NCBI GenBank assembly: GCA_037624485.1
Contig: JASJJC010000008.1
Location: forward strand, 21,465 to 85,464
Length of the DNA: 64,000 nucleotides
Origin: JAFMKE01 sp037624485
GTDB lineage: Bacteria > Bacteroidota > Bacteroidia > Chitinophagales > UBA8649
Direction: 5' to 3'
Shown: positions 25,577 through 34,109 of the stretch, in pieces
Layout of the letters: every line of letters begins with the position of its first letter
How positions within the stretch are numbered: the first letter of the stretch is position 1
Made by a program: the position numbers and the translations under genes
Notes under the pieces: model-generated
Databases searched by the model: none
Seen by the model: the letters and a program-made list of their open reading frames with translations, nothing else
What the model was told of the DNA's origin: nothing

Positions 25577-25912
25577 TTAGATTGATGAATAGGCTATGAA
25601 AATGCTTAGGAACAGAAGAATTAGCGATGGTAAATGTTTAATAAATAAGTTACTTATTTTGAAATGAAAATATTGAGCACCTACCATTAACAATCCCATA
25701 AGAATTGATGGAATAAGAACCAGTGAGGGATACCAAATACCAGCAACAAGCAATGTAGCTAAGGATATTTTTGTAGCTCCTACTATATTTCGGGTTAAAT
25801 CACTCAATCCAAATTGTTCGAATTCTTTTAAGACATTATTAAACCTAAAAGTCCATACATATGCAACAGATACTGCCACAATAATTTGTGATAACATTAA
25901 TAAATTTTCCAT
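25577..25912 (-). CDS. DoxX-like small membrane protein (second copy)
   Basis: 111 aa with four predicted membrane helices. It contains EFEQFGLSDLTRNIVGATKI, parallel to the FKRFGLEKMGL segment of the next gene, followed by LLVAGIWYPSLVLIPSI. Probably DoxX-like and related by duplication to its neighbour. It is the first gene of the pair. The 195 bp upstream hold no convincing gene. Confidence 0.68.
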   Translation of the reverse strand: MENLLMLSQIIVAVSVAYVWTFRFNNVLKEFEQFGLSDLTRNIVGATKISLATLLVAGIWYPSLVLIPSILMGLLMVGAQYFHFKISNLFIKHLPSLILLFLSIFIAYSSI

Positions 25913-26107
25913 TTTTTTTTATTTAGTTTTCCTACTCATATGGCTTTTCGGAATTCGCCTGATTTTTATTAGTATTACAATTTACTTTTTTTAATAACTT
26001 GGATTTTATTGCCACCATTATCTTTTTAACGGATTTATGGAGGGCTATAGCGCTTGAAACATGATTTGCGATAACTTTAGTCACAATATACTTGTTTTTT
26101 ATTTCAT

Positions 26108-27034
26108 TTACCTACCCCTGTCATTCGGTTTTTCATTAAAGTACCTATCCATTAAGGGGTGCAGGAAAACAGTAGCTAAAATAATTAGCGCGCCAGTATA
26201 AAACCAGCTATTTAAGAACTGGTTTTCTGCAAAAAAGACAATAGCTAAAGCTATTCCATAAATTGGCTCCATATTCAGAATCAAATTAGACGTAAACGCA
26301 CTCATATTTTTAAGGGCTTCCATTTCTAATGAAAAAGCAATATTTGTGCATACTACTGCTAATAGCAGTAAGTAAATGACATCATTCCAATCTGGAACCA
26401 ATTGAAACTCCATGCCAGAGAACACCAAATAAGGCACCAACAAACTTAAAAATATAAAGCCTCCTATCATTTGAAAGAAAGTAACCACTGAAGGGCTATT
26501 ATCCTTAACATATTTTTTATTTAAAACTGAAAAAAGTGCTGCAAAGAATGCAGCAACGATACCCAAAACCATAGCTTGTATATAACTGGACTGCCATGAA
26601 AATACTTGATCAGGATTGGATTTCGCAATAAACCCCAAACCAACAAGAACTAAAAGACCGATGAAAAGTTCACGTTTTTTAAATTTCTCTTTAAACACCA
26701 GCGGCTCTATAAATGCAGCAAACAAGGTAATTGTTCCAAAGGTAGCCAAAGCAAGGGATGCACTATTTCCAACCTTAATACAACCATAAAATGCTAGCCA
26801 ATGTATAGCCACCAAAGATCCAATCAATAAAAACTGTTTCCACACAGGCTTCGCCGTTTGTTTTAACTTTTTAATGAAATTAGGAAAGAATAAAAAAACA
26901 AACGCAGCAATCCACATACGATGCCAAACCAAGTTCAAACTCCCAAGATTAATGAGCTTCCCAAGAATAGCAGTAAAACCAAACAAGAAAGTAGCTATGT
27001 GCATGTACCCTATCGCCTTATTTTCTACTTTCAT
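26108..27034 (-). CDS. EamA/DMT-family transporter
   Basis: 308 aa, about ten membrane helices in two EamA repeats. Repeat 1 starts at AIGYMHIATFLFGFTAILGK and repeat 2 at MVLGIVAAFFAALFSVLNKK, with EPIYGIALAIVFFAE near the end, a typical DMT-superfamily segment. Members export amino acids, nucleobases or other metabolites; the substrate is unknown. It is monocistronic, downstream of the fsa terminator. Confidence 0.85.
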   Translation of the reverse strand: MKVENKAIGYMHIATFLFGFTAILGKLINLGSLNLVWHRMWIAAFVFLFFPNFIKKLKQTAKPVWKQFLLIGSLVAIHWLAFYGCIKVGNSASLALATFGTITLFAAFIEPLVFKEKFKKRELFIGLLVLVGLGFIAKSNPDQVFSWQSSYIQAMVLGIVAAFFAALFSVLNKKYVKDNSPSVVTFFQMIGGFIFLSLLVPYLVFSGMEFQLVPDWNDVIYLLLLAVVCTNIAFSLEMEALKNMSAFTSNLILNMEPIYGIALAIVFFAENQFLNSWFYTGALIILATVFLHPLMDRYFNEKPNDRGR

Positions 27035-27120
27035 TGATCACTATTTTTGTTGTAAGATATTAGATTTAAGCTGTTTCTTAAGAATTCTTCAAGGCTTATT
27101 TCATTAAAGTATTTCTGTAA

Positions 27121-27155
27121 AAACAAAAATTCCTCCGCCAATGGCGAAGGAATTA
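27121..27155 (-). terminator. Rho-independent terminator of fsa
   Basis: Arms 27129-27140 and 27144-27155 form a 12-bp stem with one mismatch and a 3-nt loop. On the minus strand it is followed by TTTTTGTTTT. It lies 32 bp after the fsa stop. Confidence 0.8.
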
Positions 27156-27187
27156 TACATTATATACTTTTGATAACGGTTCTTATA

Positions 27188-27841
27188 TTATCCCATTTTC
27201 TTTGCGTCTTCTAAGAACTTAGCTAACCCGATGTCTGTTAATGGGTGTTTAAACAAGCCTTCGATACTCGTTAATGGGCAAGTGGCAATATCCGCGCCTG
27301 CTTCGGCACATTGAACGATATGTAAAGGCGATCGAATAGATGCCGCTAATATCTCCGTAACAAAACCATAATTCTCATATACTTGTACGATTTGTTCAAT
27401 CAATTGAACACCATCCCAGTTACTATCATCAATCCGGCCAATAAACGGGGATACCATAGTTGCTCCTGCTTTTGCTGCTAGCAAAGCTTGCCCAGCTGAA
27501 AACACCAAAGTACAATTCGTTTTAATTCCTTTATCCGAAAAATACTTAATCGCTTTGATCCCCTCTTTTATCATCGGCACTTTAACTACAATATTCTTGT
27601 GCAATTTAGCTAAGGCCTCTCCTTCTCTAACTATTCCATCAAAATCAGTGCTTAACACTTCGGCACTTACCGGGCCATCTACTATATTGCAAATATCCAC
27701 ATAGTGCTTCAACACAGCAGCTTCACCTTTAATTCCTTCTTTAGCCATTAATGAAGGGTTGGTAGTTACTCCATCCAAAACACCTAATGCTTCAGCTTCT
27801 TTAATCTGTTCTAAATTTGCGGTATCAATAAAAAATTTCAT
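27188..27841 (-). CDS. fsa: Fructose-6-phosphate aldolase / transaldolase (TalC-type)
   Basis: 217 aa, the short transaldolase subfamily. Motifs: MKFFIDTANLEQIKEA, GVTTNPSLMAKEG, the Schiff-base lysine in VVKVPM (about residue 85), TNCTLVFSAGQALLAAKAGA and SPFIGRIDD. Members are either fructose-6-phosphate aldolases or true transaldolases; sequence alone does not settle which. It belongs to the pentose phosphate and glycolytic interface. Own terminator. Confidence 0.92.
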   Translation of the reverse strand: MKFFIDTANLEQIKEAEALGVLDGVTTNPSLMAKEGIKGEAAVLKHYVDICNIVDGPVSAEVLSTDFDGIVREGEALAKLHKNIVVKVPMIKEGIKAIKYFSDKGIKTNCTLVFSAGQALLAAKAGATMVSPFIGRIDDSNWDGVQLIEQIVQVYENYGFVTEILAASIRSPLHIVQCAEAGADIATCPLTSIEGLFKHPLTDIGLAKFLEDAKKMG

Positions 27842-27953
27842 TTAGTATTATTTTTTATGTAAAACTAAACCAAGCGCAAGTAAGGAAAGAAAAAAGTAAT
27901 TAACAAGAGTTGAAAAGCTTCCATTGAATGAAAAGGAAGCGTAAAAAAACGAG

Positions 27954-27961
27954 TAACTTTG
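27954..27961 (+). promoter_or_regulatory. Bacteroidota -7 box for dihydroorotase
   Basis: TAACTTTG matches TAnnTTTG and ends 17 bp before the ATG at 27979. It lies inside the longer open frame that starts at 27928, which argues for the later start. Confidence 0.55.
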
Positions 27962-27978
27962 TAGAACAAGTAAATATT

Positions 27979-29319
27979 ATGAATAACTTCTTAATAAAGC
28001 AGGCAAAAATCGTCAATGAAGGCAAAACTTTTACCGCTGATGTGTGGATAAAAGACCAACGTATTCAAAAAATAGCTGCACAAATAGACAATACATTTCA
28101 AGCAGAAGAAATAAATGCTGAAGGAAAGTACTTGCTGCCTGGTGTTATTGATGACCAAGTGCATTTCAGGGAACCTGGACTTACCCATAAAGCGGAGATT
28201 TATACAGAAGCGAAAGCTGCAGTAGCGGGGGGCACCACTTCATTTATGGAAATGCCGAACACCAAACCAAGCTCGACCACGCAGCAACGATTAGAAGATA
28301 AATATCATGTAGCTTCTCAAACTTCTTTAGCCAATTACTCCTTTTTTATGGGTGGTGCCAATGATAACTATGATGAAGTCATGCGAACAGATTTATCCAA
28401 AGTATGTGGCTTGAAAATCTTTATGGGAAGCAGTACTGGCAATATGTTGGTGGATAATGAAAAAGCACTAAAAAACTACTTCTGCAACTTTGAAGGCCTT
28501 ATCGCTACGCATTGCGAAGATGAACATACCGTAAGAGCCAATGAAGCAAAAGCTAGAGAAAAATACGGTGAGTTGGTTCCTTTCTTCATGCACCCAATTA
28601 TCCGTGATGAAGAGGCCTGCTACCTGTCTTCATCTAAGGCAATAGAATTAGCAAAAAAATGTAATACTCGTCTGCACATTTTACATATTTCTACTGCAAA
28701 AGAGCTGTCGCTTTTTACCAATAAAATACCTTTGGAAGAAAAAAGAATCACTGCTGAAGTTTGTGTACACCACTTATGGTTTGATAGTGAAGACTACTAT
28801 ATTTTTGGAAGCCGAATTAAATGCAATCCTGCTATAAAAATAAAGTCCAACCGTTACGCTTTAATGGAGGCCCTATTAGATGACCGCCTAGATATAATTG
28901 CTACCGATCATGCCCCTCACACCCTAAACGAAAAAAGAAACAGCTACTTTCAAGCTCCATCTGGCCTGCCCCTAGTTCAACACAGTTTAAACATGATGCT
29001 CGATTTCCATCAACGAGGAAAAATCAGCCTAGAGAAAGTTGTTGAAAAAATGAGTCATGCGCCTGCTAAATGTTTTCAAATTGAAGACCGAGGATATATT
29101 CGTGAAGGATATTATGCAGATATAGTCTTGGTCGATATGCATGAAAAAAATTATGTTTCAAAAGGAACGATTCACTATAAATGCAATTGGAGCCCATTGG
29201 AAGGACACATTTTCAGAAATACGGTGACGCACACATTTGTGAGTGGTCATTTAGCCTATGAAAATGGGAAGTTCAATGAAAATAGCAAGGGAGAAAGATT
29301 AACATTCGCGAGAAACTAA
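27979..29319 (+). CDS. pyrC: Dihydroorotase (class I-like amidohydrolase)
   Basis: 446 aa from ATG 27979; 17 extra upstream codons overlap the promoter box. Amidohydrolase features: GVIDDQVHFREPGLTHKAEI, GGTTSFMEMPNTKPS, LKIFMGSSTGNM (candidate carboxylated Lys), ATHCEDEHT, RLHILHISTA and the catalytic Asp in IIATDHAPHTLNEK. The first His of the metal HxH pair is Gln (Q60), with H62 retained. The enzyme makes dihydroorotate in pyrimidine synthesis. The methionyl-tRNA formyltransferase gene follows after 16 bp. Confidence 0.9.
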   Translation: MNNFLIKQAKIVNEGKTFTADVWIKDQRIQKIAAQIDNTFQAEEINAEGKYLLPGVIDDQVHFREPGLTHKAEIYTEAKAAVAGGTTSFMEMPNTKPSSTTQQRLEDKYHVASQTSLANYSFFMGGANDNYDEVMRTDLSKVCGLKIFMGSSTGNMLVDNEKALKNYFCNFEGLIATHCEDEHTVRANEAKAREKYGELVPFFMHPIIRDEEACYLSSSKAIELAKKCNTRLHILHISTAKELSLFTNKIPLEEKRITAEVCVHHLWFDSEDYYIFGSRIKCNPAIKIKSNRYALMEALLDDRLDIIATDHAPHTLNEKRNSYFQAPSGLPLVQHSLNMMLDFHQRGKISLEKVVEKMSHAPAKCFQIEDRGYIREGYYADIVLVDMHEKNYVSKGTIHYKCNWSPLEGHIFRNTVTHTFVSGHLAYENGKFNENSKGERLTFARN

Positions 29320-29335
29320 ATTAACAAAGCCTGAT

Positions 29336-30283
29336 ATGCCTGAAATAGAACGAATAGTATTTATGGGGACACCAGAATTTGCTGTTGCAAGTTTAAGAGC
29401 TATCGTAGAAGCGGGATACAATGTAGTTGGTGTAATTACCGCTCCAGACAAACCTGCCGGTCGCGGAAGAAAACTTAAAGAAAGTGATGTCAAAGTCTAT
29501 GCTAAAAGTCAAAACCTTCAAATCCTTCAGCCGACCAATTTAAAAAATGAAGATTTCTTAGAAAAGTTACGCGCTTTGCGTGCCGACTTACAAGTTATTG
29601 TAGCGTTTCGCATGTTGCCTGTTGTTGTTTGGAACATGCCCCCATTAGGCTCTATAAATGTGCATGGTTCGCTGCTGCCACACTACCGGGGTGCAGCACC
29701 TATTCATTGGGCAGTAATTAATGGAGAAAAAGAAACAGGTGTAAGTACCTTTTTTCTGAAACAAGAAATTGATACGGGAAATATCATTGGGCAAGCCAAA
29801 ACCGATATTGAACCTGATAATACCACCGGTGAGATTTACTACAAACTCATGCATTTAGGAGCTAAATTATTGCTAGAGACACTCGAAAATATTAAGAAGG
29901 AAGATTACAAAGAAATCCCACAAGACTTAAGTTTAACAGCTCAACATGCACCCAAAATTTTTAAAAAACATTGTTTAATTGATTGGTCAAAACAAGCAAA
30001 AGACATTCATAATTTGATCAGAGGATTAAATCCCTTCCCCACAGCTTTCACTGCACTCCATGGGAAAGTCATAAAAATTCATACCAGCAAATTAATTGAC
30101 TCTGAGCAAACGCTCAAGCCTGGAGAAATTTCTATTGCGAACAAACAACTCTTGGTTGGAACAGGCAGCCAGCCCATCCAACTGATAGGTCTGCAAATGG
30201 AGGGAAAGAAACGTTCAAGTGCCAATGACTTTATCAATGCTTACCTCCAAGAGGAAGGTAGCTACAACTTTACCAATCAATAA
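29336..30283 (+). CDS. fmt: Methionyl-tRNA formyltransferase
   Basis: 315 aa. N-terminal formyltransferase domain: RIVFMGTPEFAVASLRAI, APDKPAGRGRKL, the catalytic NVHGSLLPHYRGAAPIHW and GVSTFFLKQEIDTGNI. The C-terminal Fmt domain begins near IRGLNPFPTAFT. It formylates initiator Met-tRNA with 10-formyl-tetrahydrofolate. Complete. Probably co-transcribed with the dihydroorotase gene (16 bp). Confidence 0.95.
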   Translation: MPEIERIVFMGTPEFAVASLRAIVEAGYNVVGVITAPDKPAGRGRKLKESDVKVYAKSQNLQILQPTNLKNEDFLEKLRALRADLQVIVAFRMLPVVVWNMPPLGSINVHGSLLPHYRGAAPIHWAVINGEKETGVSTFFLKQEIDTGNIIGQAKTDIEPDNTTGEIYYKLMHLGAKLLLETLENIKKEDYKEIPQDLSLTAQHAPKIFKKHCLIDWSKQAKDIHNLIRGLNPFPTAFTALHGKVIKIHTSKLIDSEQTLKPGEISIANKQLLVGTGSQPIQLIGLQMEGKKRSSANDFINAYLQEEGSYNFTNQ

Positions 30284-30337
30284 TTCTTTCAAAAGAAGCA
30301 GGATCATAATACTAAGTCGTAAGTTTTTTGTTTCTGC

Positions 30338-31276
30338 CTATCCAGCAGTTTCGCCCTGCGCAAAACTCAACCAATCCTCAACGAACTTATTGCTATACTC
30401 AACTTGCGGATAATGCCCACAATTAGAATAAATTTTTGTTTGGGAGTTTGGAATATCTTCAGCAAATTTTGCTGCGTGATGCACAGGGATAACTCTATCT
30501 TGCTGACCCCAAGCTATCAGGGTTGGAGTTTTTAAATGATGTAGCTCCTTAATGTTAGGATTAGAATCAAAACTTAACATTTGTATGAAATAAGCCAATG
30601 TGCCTGTTGTATTAATCATATCATAATGAATATCAATCAAGGATTTCGTTCGATAAACCCTTTGCTTAATAACCATAGCCACATTTTTTTTTGCCATACT
30701 ATATGGCATTCCTCTTTGCAGCAAAAATTTAGGAATCAAATGAAGCACTCCTTTAGATATATTATGTTTGACAACTTCCATTTCATATCCTGCACTCGAA
30801 ATCAAGCACAAGCTTTTTAGCTTTTGTTGGTTTTGTAGAGCAAATTCCCAAGAAACTAATCCACCGAGTGAATTCCCCATAAGATGAAACTCGCCCACAT
30901 CGAGACGCTCAGTAAAATGATGCATGAATGCCCTGTAGTATTCAACCGGTTCGCCTTGTGGCTCAAAACTTTTTGGAACATCACTTAAACCAAATCCAGG
31001 CAAATCAACTCGAACTAACCGATAAGTTTGACTAAGTCTTTGGACGATAGGATCAAACATCTTGAATGAATCCCCCAAGCCATGCACCATTATTAAGACA
31101 TCCCCTTTACCCTGATCCGTATAGTGACAGGATAATCCATGAAAATCAAAATACTTAGACTCGCTTAGCTGGTGCTTTTCTCTGGCATGATTTAAGGAAA
31201 TCGCATGATTTTTACGAAACAAAACGAGTGCAAAAAAGGCAAGAATGAGTAAAATAAATATAAGTCCTACAAGCAT
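30338..31276 (-). CDS. Membrane-anchored alpha/beta hydrolase (paralogue A)
   Basis: 312 aa. An N-terminal signal anchor (about 1-22: MLVGLIFILLILAFFALVLF) precedes an alpha/beta-hydrolase fold. Motifs: MVHGLGDSFKMFD, VDLPGFGLSDVP, the nucleophile elbow MGNSLGG, acid in WGQQDRVIP and His in NCGHYPQVE. The substrate is unknown. It shares gene order, length and motifs with the upstream gene, so the two arose by tandem duplication. Last gene of a four-gene operon. Confidence 0.83.
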   Translation of the reverse strand: MLVGLIFILLILAFFALVLFRKNHAISLNHAREKHQLSESKYFDFHGLSCHYTDQGKGDVLIMVHGLGDSFKMFDPIVQRLSQTYRLVRVDLPGFGLSDVPKSFEPQGEPVEYYRAFMHHFTERLDVGEFHLMGNSLGGLVSWEFALQNQQKLKSLCLISSAGYEMEVVKHNISKGVLHLIPKFLLQRGMPYSMAKKNVAMVIKQRVYRTKSLIDIHYDMINTTGTLAYFIQMLSFDSNPNIKELHHLKTPTLIAWGQQDRVIPVHHAAKFAEDIPNSQTKIYSNCGHYPQVEYSNKFVEDWLSFAQGETAG

Positions 31277-31281
31277 TTTAT

Positions 31282-32220
31282 CTATATTTCACGTACAAAA
31301 TTTCTCCAATCACTAGCTACTTGCTGTGGGTATTCCATTTGTGGTGTATGCCCACATTTTTCGTAAATAATCTTCTTGCTATTAGGTAAAAGAGCATCAA
31401 ATTTATCCGCATGATCTACTGGCACAATTTGATCATCATTTCCCCATAAAACTAAACTAGGGCAATTTATCTGAGCGATTAATGCGGTGTCGGGAAGTAC
31501 AGTACTACCAGCCATTCGCAACATCCAAGAGAAAGTACCTTCCTTGTTTAGCATAAAATAGTTTTTCTCAACTCGATCTAGATTAATTTTAGAGTCATCA
31601 CTAAAACATCTTTCCGCATTAGATTTAGACATACGAAATGGGACCCCTTTTTTAAAAATAAATCCGCCAAATGGACCAGTCATCCATCCCGTAGCCGCGC
31701 CCTTCACTTTCTCCATGCCGAAACCAGCACTATTTAACAAAGTAAGTGACAACAAACTACTATCACTTTCCGCTGCCAAATCCCAGGCTATCCATCCACC
31801 CATAGAATTACCCATCATATGGTAATACTTTAGGTCAAGAAGATCAATACTGGATCGAATAAAGTGCTGATAATATGCAAAAAGCTCATCATTTTTCAGA
31901 TTAATTTCGGGAACTTCTGAAAGTCCGAAAGCAGGTAAATCAATGCAGATAATCCTATAGTCTTCTCTCAATTCCTCGGCGATAACGCTAAAGTTTTTAT
32001 GAGAGCCACCAAAACCATGAATCATAAAAATCACTGTATCTCCAGCACCTTGATCCGTGTAATGAATTTCGATGTCATCCCAGATGTAGTATTTTGAATG
32101 AGCAGATTCGCAGCGTTCTATAGCCTCCTGTCTGGAAACAACATTATCTTTTCTAAATATTAGCAGTAAAACGGGCACGAATACCAGAAGTAACACAAAA
32201 CCAAGAATCCACTTCTTCAT
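31282..32220 (-). CDS. Membrane-anchored alpha/beta hydrolase (paralogue B)
   Basis: 312 aa. N-terminal anchor MKKWILGFVLLLVFVPVLLL, then MIHGFGGSHKNF, IDLPAFGLSEVP, elbow MGNSMGGW, acid in WGNDDQIVP and His in KCGHTPQME. The catalytic triad is complete. It is the same length as the downstream paralogue and 5 bp away. The shared SKYxxxxDIEIHYTDQG-type start of the domain supports a tandem origin. Function unknown, probably a periplasmic-facing lipase or esterase. Confidence 0.83.
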   Translation of the reverse strand: MKKWILGFVLLLVFVPVLLLIFRKDNVVSRQEAIERCESAHSKYYIWDDIEIHYTDQGAGDTVIFMIHGFGGSHKNFSVIAEELREDYRIICIDLPAFGLSEVPEINLKNDELFAYYQHFIRSSIDLLDLKYYHMMGNSMGGWIAWDLAAESDSSLLSLTLLNSAGFGMEKVKGAATGWMTGPFGGFIFKKGVPFRMSKSNAERCFSDDSKINLDRVEKNYFMLNKEGTFSWMLRMAGSTVLPDTALIAQINCPSLVLWGNDDQIVPVDHADKFDALLPNSKKIIYEKCGHTPQMEYPQQVASDWRNFVREI

Positions 32221-32230
32221 TAAATCTTAT

Positions 32231-33190
32231 TTAAAACCATCTTTTCTTCATAAAAAACCAGCCCAAGACAAATGAAAACACCAAGGATAGCGCAATAATG
32301 ACGATAAACGGAATAAAACTATGCTCGTATCCTTCTTGCAGCGGTAACCGGATATTCATTCCATAAAAACTTGCCAATAAAGTGGGGACCATTAGCACAA
32401 TAGTCACTGCCGTCAAACGCTGAACAACAATTCCTAAATTATTGGAAATGATTGAAGCAAAAGAATCCATTGTCCCATTTAAAATATTGGTATAAATATC
32501 TGCCATTTCAATAGCCTGACCACTATCTACAACAACATCTTCTAAAAAATCCTCCTTATGCTCGTCTTCTCTGATTTTTAAAAAATTGGTTCGTCGAAGC
32601 TTGTTCATCATTAAATCGTTACTCCTAAGATTGGTCACAAAATAGATTAAGCTTTTTTGCAAATTCAATAAGCGTTTTAAATCCTTACTCCTTGATGAGC
32701 GGTAAATTTCACTTTCAAAAGAGTAACGCTTATTATTAATTTCGCGCAGATAGTACTGAAAGTAATACACATTGCGATTGAATAATTGAAGTGTAAACAA
32801 GCTTTGATCTGCCGGGTCAAACCCTTTGATTTTATTCAAAAGAAAATCATCGATCACTCTGTTTTCATAGCTGCAAATCGTGATAATATATTCGGGCTTG
32901 CTGACTATACCGATTGGAATAGTTAGGTAGAGCGCTTCATTGTCAATAAGATCATTATTTAAAATAGGTGTGTTGACCACAACTAAATCCGTCTCCTCTT
33001 CCGACTCAAATCTACTTTGCTCGTCCCTATCTAAAGAATCCGTCAAGAAATCTAAAGGTAAATTATGCATTTGAGCGATTTCTTCTAGATTCTCTTTGGA
33101 AAATGGTGGATAAATATTTACCCAACAACCTTTTTCGAAATTCTGGATTTCAATTAGGTCATTTCCTGATTTCTTAAGTATTTTGATCAT
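32231..33190 (-). CDS. corA: CorA-family divalent cation transporter
   Basis: 319 aa. The long N-terminal cytoplasmic domain has helical segments leading to two C-terminal membrane helices. The pore signature YGMNIRLPL directly follows helix 1 (LVPTLLASFYGMN), and helix 2 is SFIPFIVIIALSLVFSFVLG, ending in a basic tail (KKRW). CorA proteins carry Mg, and some Co, Ni or Zn. It is the second gene of the operon, 10 bp from each neighbour. Confidence 0.9.
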   Translation of the reverse strand: MIKILKKSGNDLIEIQNFEKGCWVNIYPPFSKENLEEIAQMHNLPLDFLTDSLDRDEQSRFESEEETDLVVVNTPILNNDLIDNEALYLTIPIGIVSKPEYIITICSYENRVIDDFLLNKIKGFDPADQSLFTLQLFNRNVYYFQYYLREINNKRYSFESEIYRSSRSKDLKRLLNLQKSLIYFVTNLRSNDLMMNKLRRTNFLKIREDEHKEDFLEDVVVDSGQAIEMADIYTNILNGTMDSFASIISNNLGIVVQRLTAVTIVLMVPTLLASFYGMNIRLPLQEGYEHSFIPFIVIIALSLVFSFVLGWFFMKKRWF

Positions 33191-33200
33191 CAGTGAGCTT

Positions 33201-33716
33201 TTACTCTTGATTAAACAGTGCTTTGAAACTTTCCGCCTCCGTTGCTTGTATTCTTCCTGCCAAAATAAGTCTTATTTCTCTTCTTTTCAAGGCCCCTTCG
33301 AATTGATTTTTCTCCTCGGCAGTTTCAGGGGCGATAGGTATCGCTTTTTTCGGTCTTCCATTACTATCCAAAGCTACAAATGTATAGTAAGCTGTATTGC
33401 ATTTGTATCGGTTTTGTGATGGTAGATTTTCTGCCCAAACCTCAATATAGGTTTCAATAGATGTATTAAAGACTCTTGTAACCTTGGCTTCAATGGTAAC
33501 AACATCGCCTATTTTGATTGGGTTGTCAAAAGATACCTGATCTACAGAAACAGTAACCACTACCGCTTTTGCATGCTTCCCTGCTGCAATTGCAGAAGCA
33601 ATATCCATCCAATGTAAGATCTTACCTCCTCTTAGATTATTTAAAGCGTTTGCGTCATTGGGCAAGACGATTTCTGTCATGATTGTTCTTGAGTAAGCTG
33701 GTGTACTTTGATCCAT
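33201..33716 (-). CDS. Acyl-CoA thioesterase, hotdog fold (YciA/BACH-like)
   Basis: 171 aa. Hotdog features: MTEIVLPNDANALNNLRGGK, the active-site region LHWMDIASAIAAGKHAK, VVVTVSVDQVSFDNPIKIGD and YTFVALDSNGRPKKAIPI. Members hydrolyse acyl-CoA in the cytoplasm. It is the first gene of a four-gene minus-strand operon with corA and two hydrolases. The link between a thioesterase and a lipase-like pair hints at lipid turnover, but corA does not fit that, so the grouping is only observed. Confidence 0.88.
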   Translation of the reverse strand: MDQSTPAYSRTIMTEIVLPNDANALNNLRGGKILHWMDIASAIAAGKHAKAVVVTVSVDQVSFDNPIKIGDVVTIEAKVTRVFNTSIETYIEVWAENLPSQNRYKCNTAYYTFVALDSNGRPKKAIPIAPETAEEKNQFEGALKRREIRLILAGRIQATEAESFKALFNQE

Positions 33717-33883
33717 ATCAACTTGAGTTATATAAATGAGTTGTAAAAATAGTATAATTTGCTTTACTATAAGATTCCTGCGCCAAGCTTTGGAGAACTA
33801 GCTAAAAAATTGATAGCGCTCTAATTTTTGTCCTTGGAATAAGATGCTTCTTACAAAGAATATCTACCTTTACACTTCTTATT

Positions 33884-33957
33884 GGCTCCGTAGTTCAATT
33901 GGATAGAATGTCAGATTTCGGCTCTGATGGTTGGGGGTTCGAATCCCTCCGGGGTCA
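33884..33957 (+). tRNA. tRNA-Arg (anticodon TCG)
   Basis: A 74-nt cloverleaf. The acceptor GGCTCCG pairs with CGGGGTC (two wobble pairs), the anticodon stem is TCAGA/TCTGA around the loop TTTCGGC, giving anticodon TCG, and the T arm is GGGGG-TTCGAAT-CCCTC. The discriminator is A and CCA is not encoded. A strong terminator follows at 33962. The last nine bases of the tRNA region recur at 40023. Confidence 0.93.
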
Positions 33958-33958
33958 C
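33950..33958 (+). repeat. Left direct repeat (candidate att site, tRNA-Arg 3' end)
   Basis: CGGGGTCAC: the 3' acceptor strand of tRNA-Arg, its discriminator base and one flanking base. An identical copy lies at 40023-40031. Confidence 0.45.
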
Positions 33959-33961
33959 TCT

Positions 33962-34003
33962 AGCGGAGAATTAGTTAAAATTAACTGGTTCTCCGCTTTT
34001 TAT
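33962..34003 (+). terminator. Terminator of tRNA-Arg
   Basis: A 17-bp stem (33962-33978 with 33981-33997) containing only two G-T type pairs, loop AA, followed by a T-rich tract. It starts 5 nt after the tRNA. Confidence 0.88.
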
Positions 34004-34109
34004 TTTTCATATTACTTCTATTTTTCCCAAACACAAAAAACAAACACAAAAACGACGTGGAATACCGTTAAACGCCTCTGCACTGCGAGGACTGGATTCA
34101 TTAGCAAGT

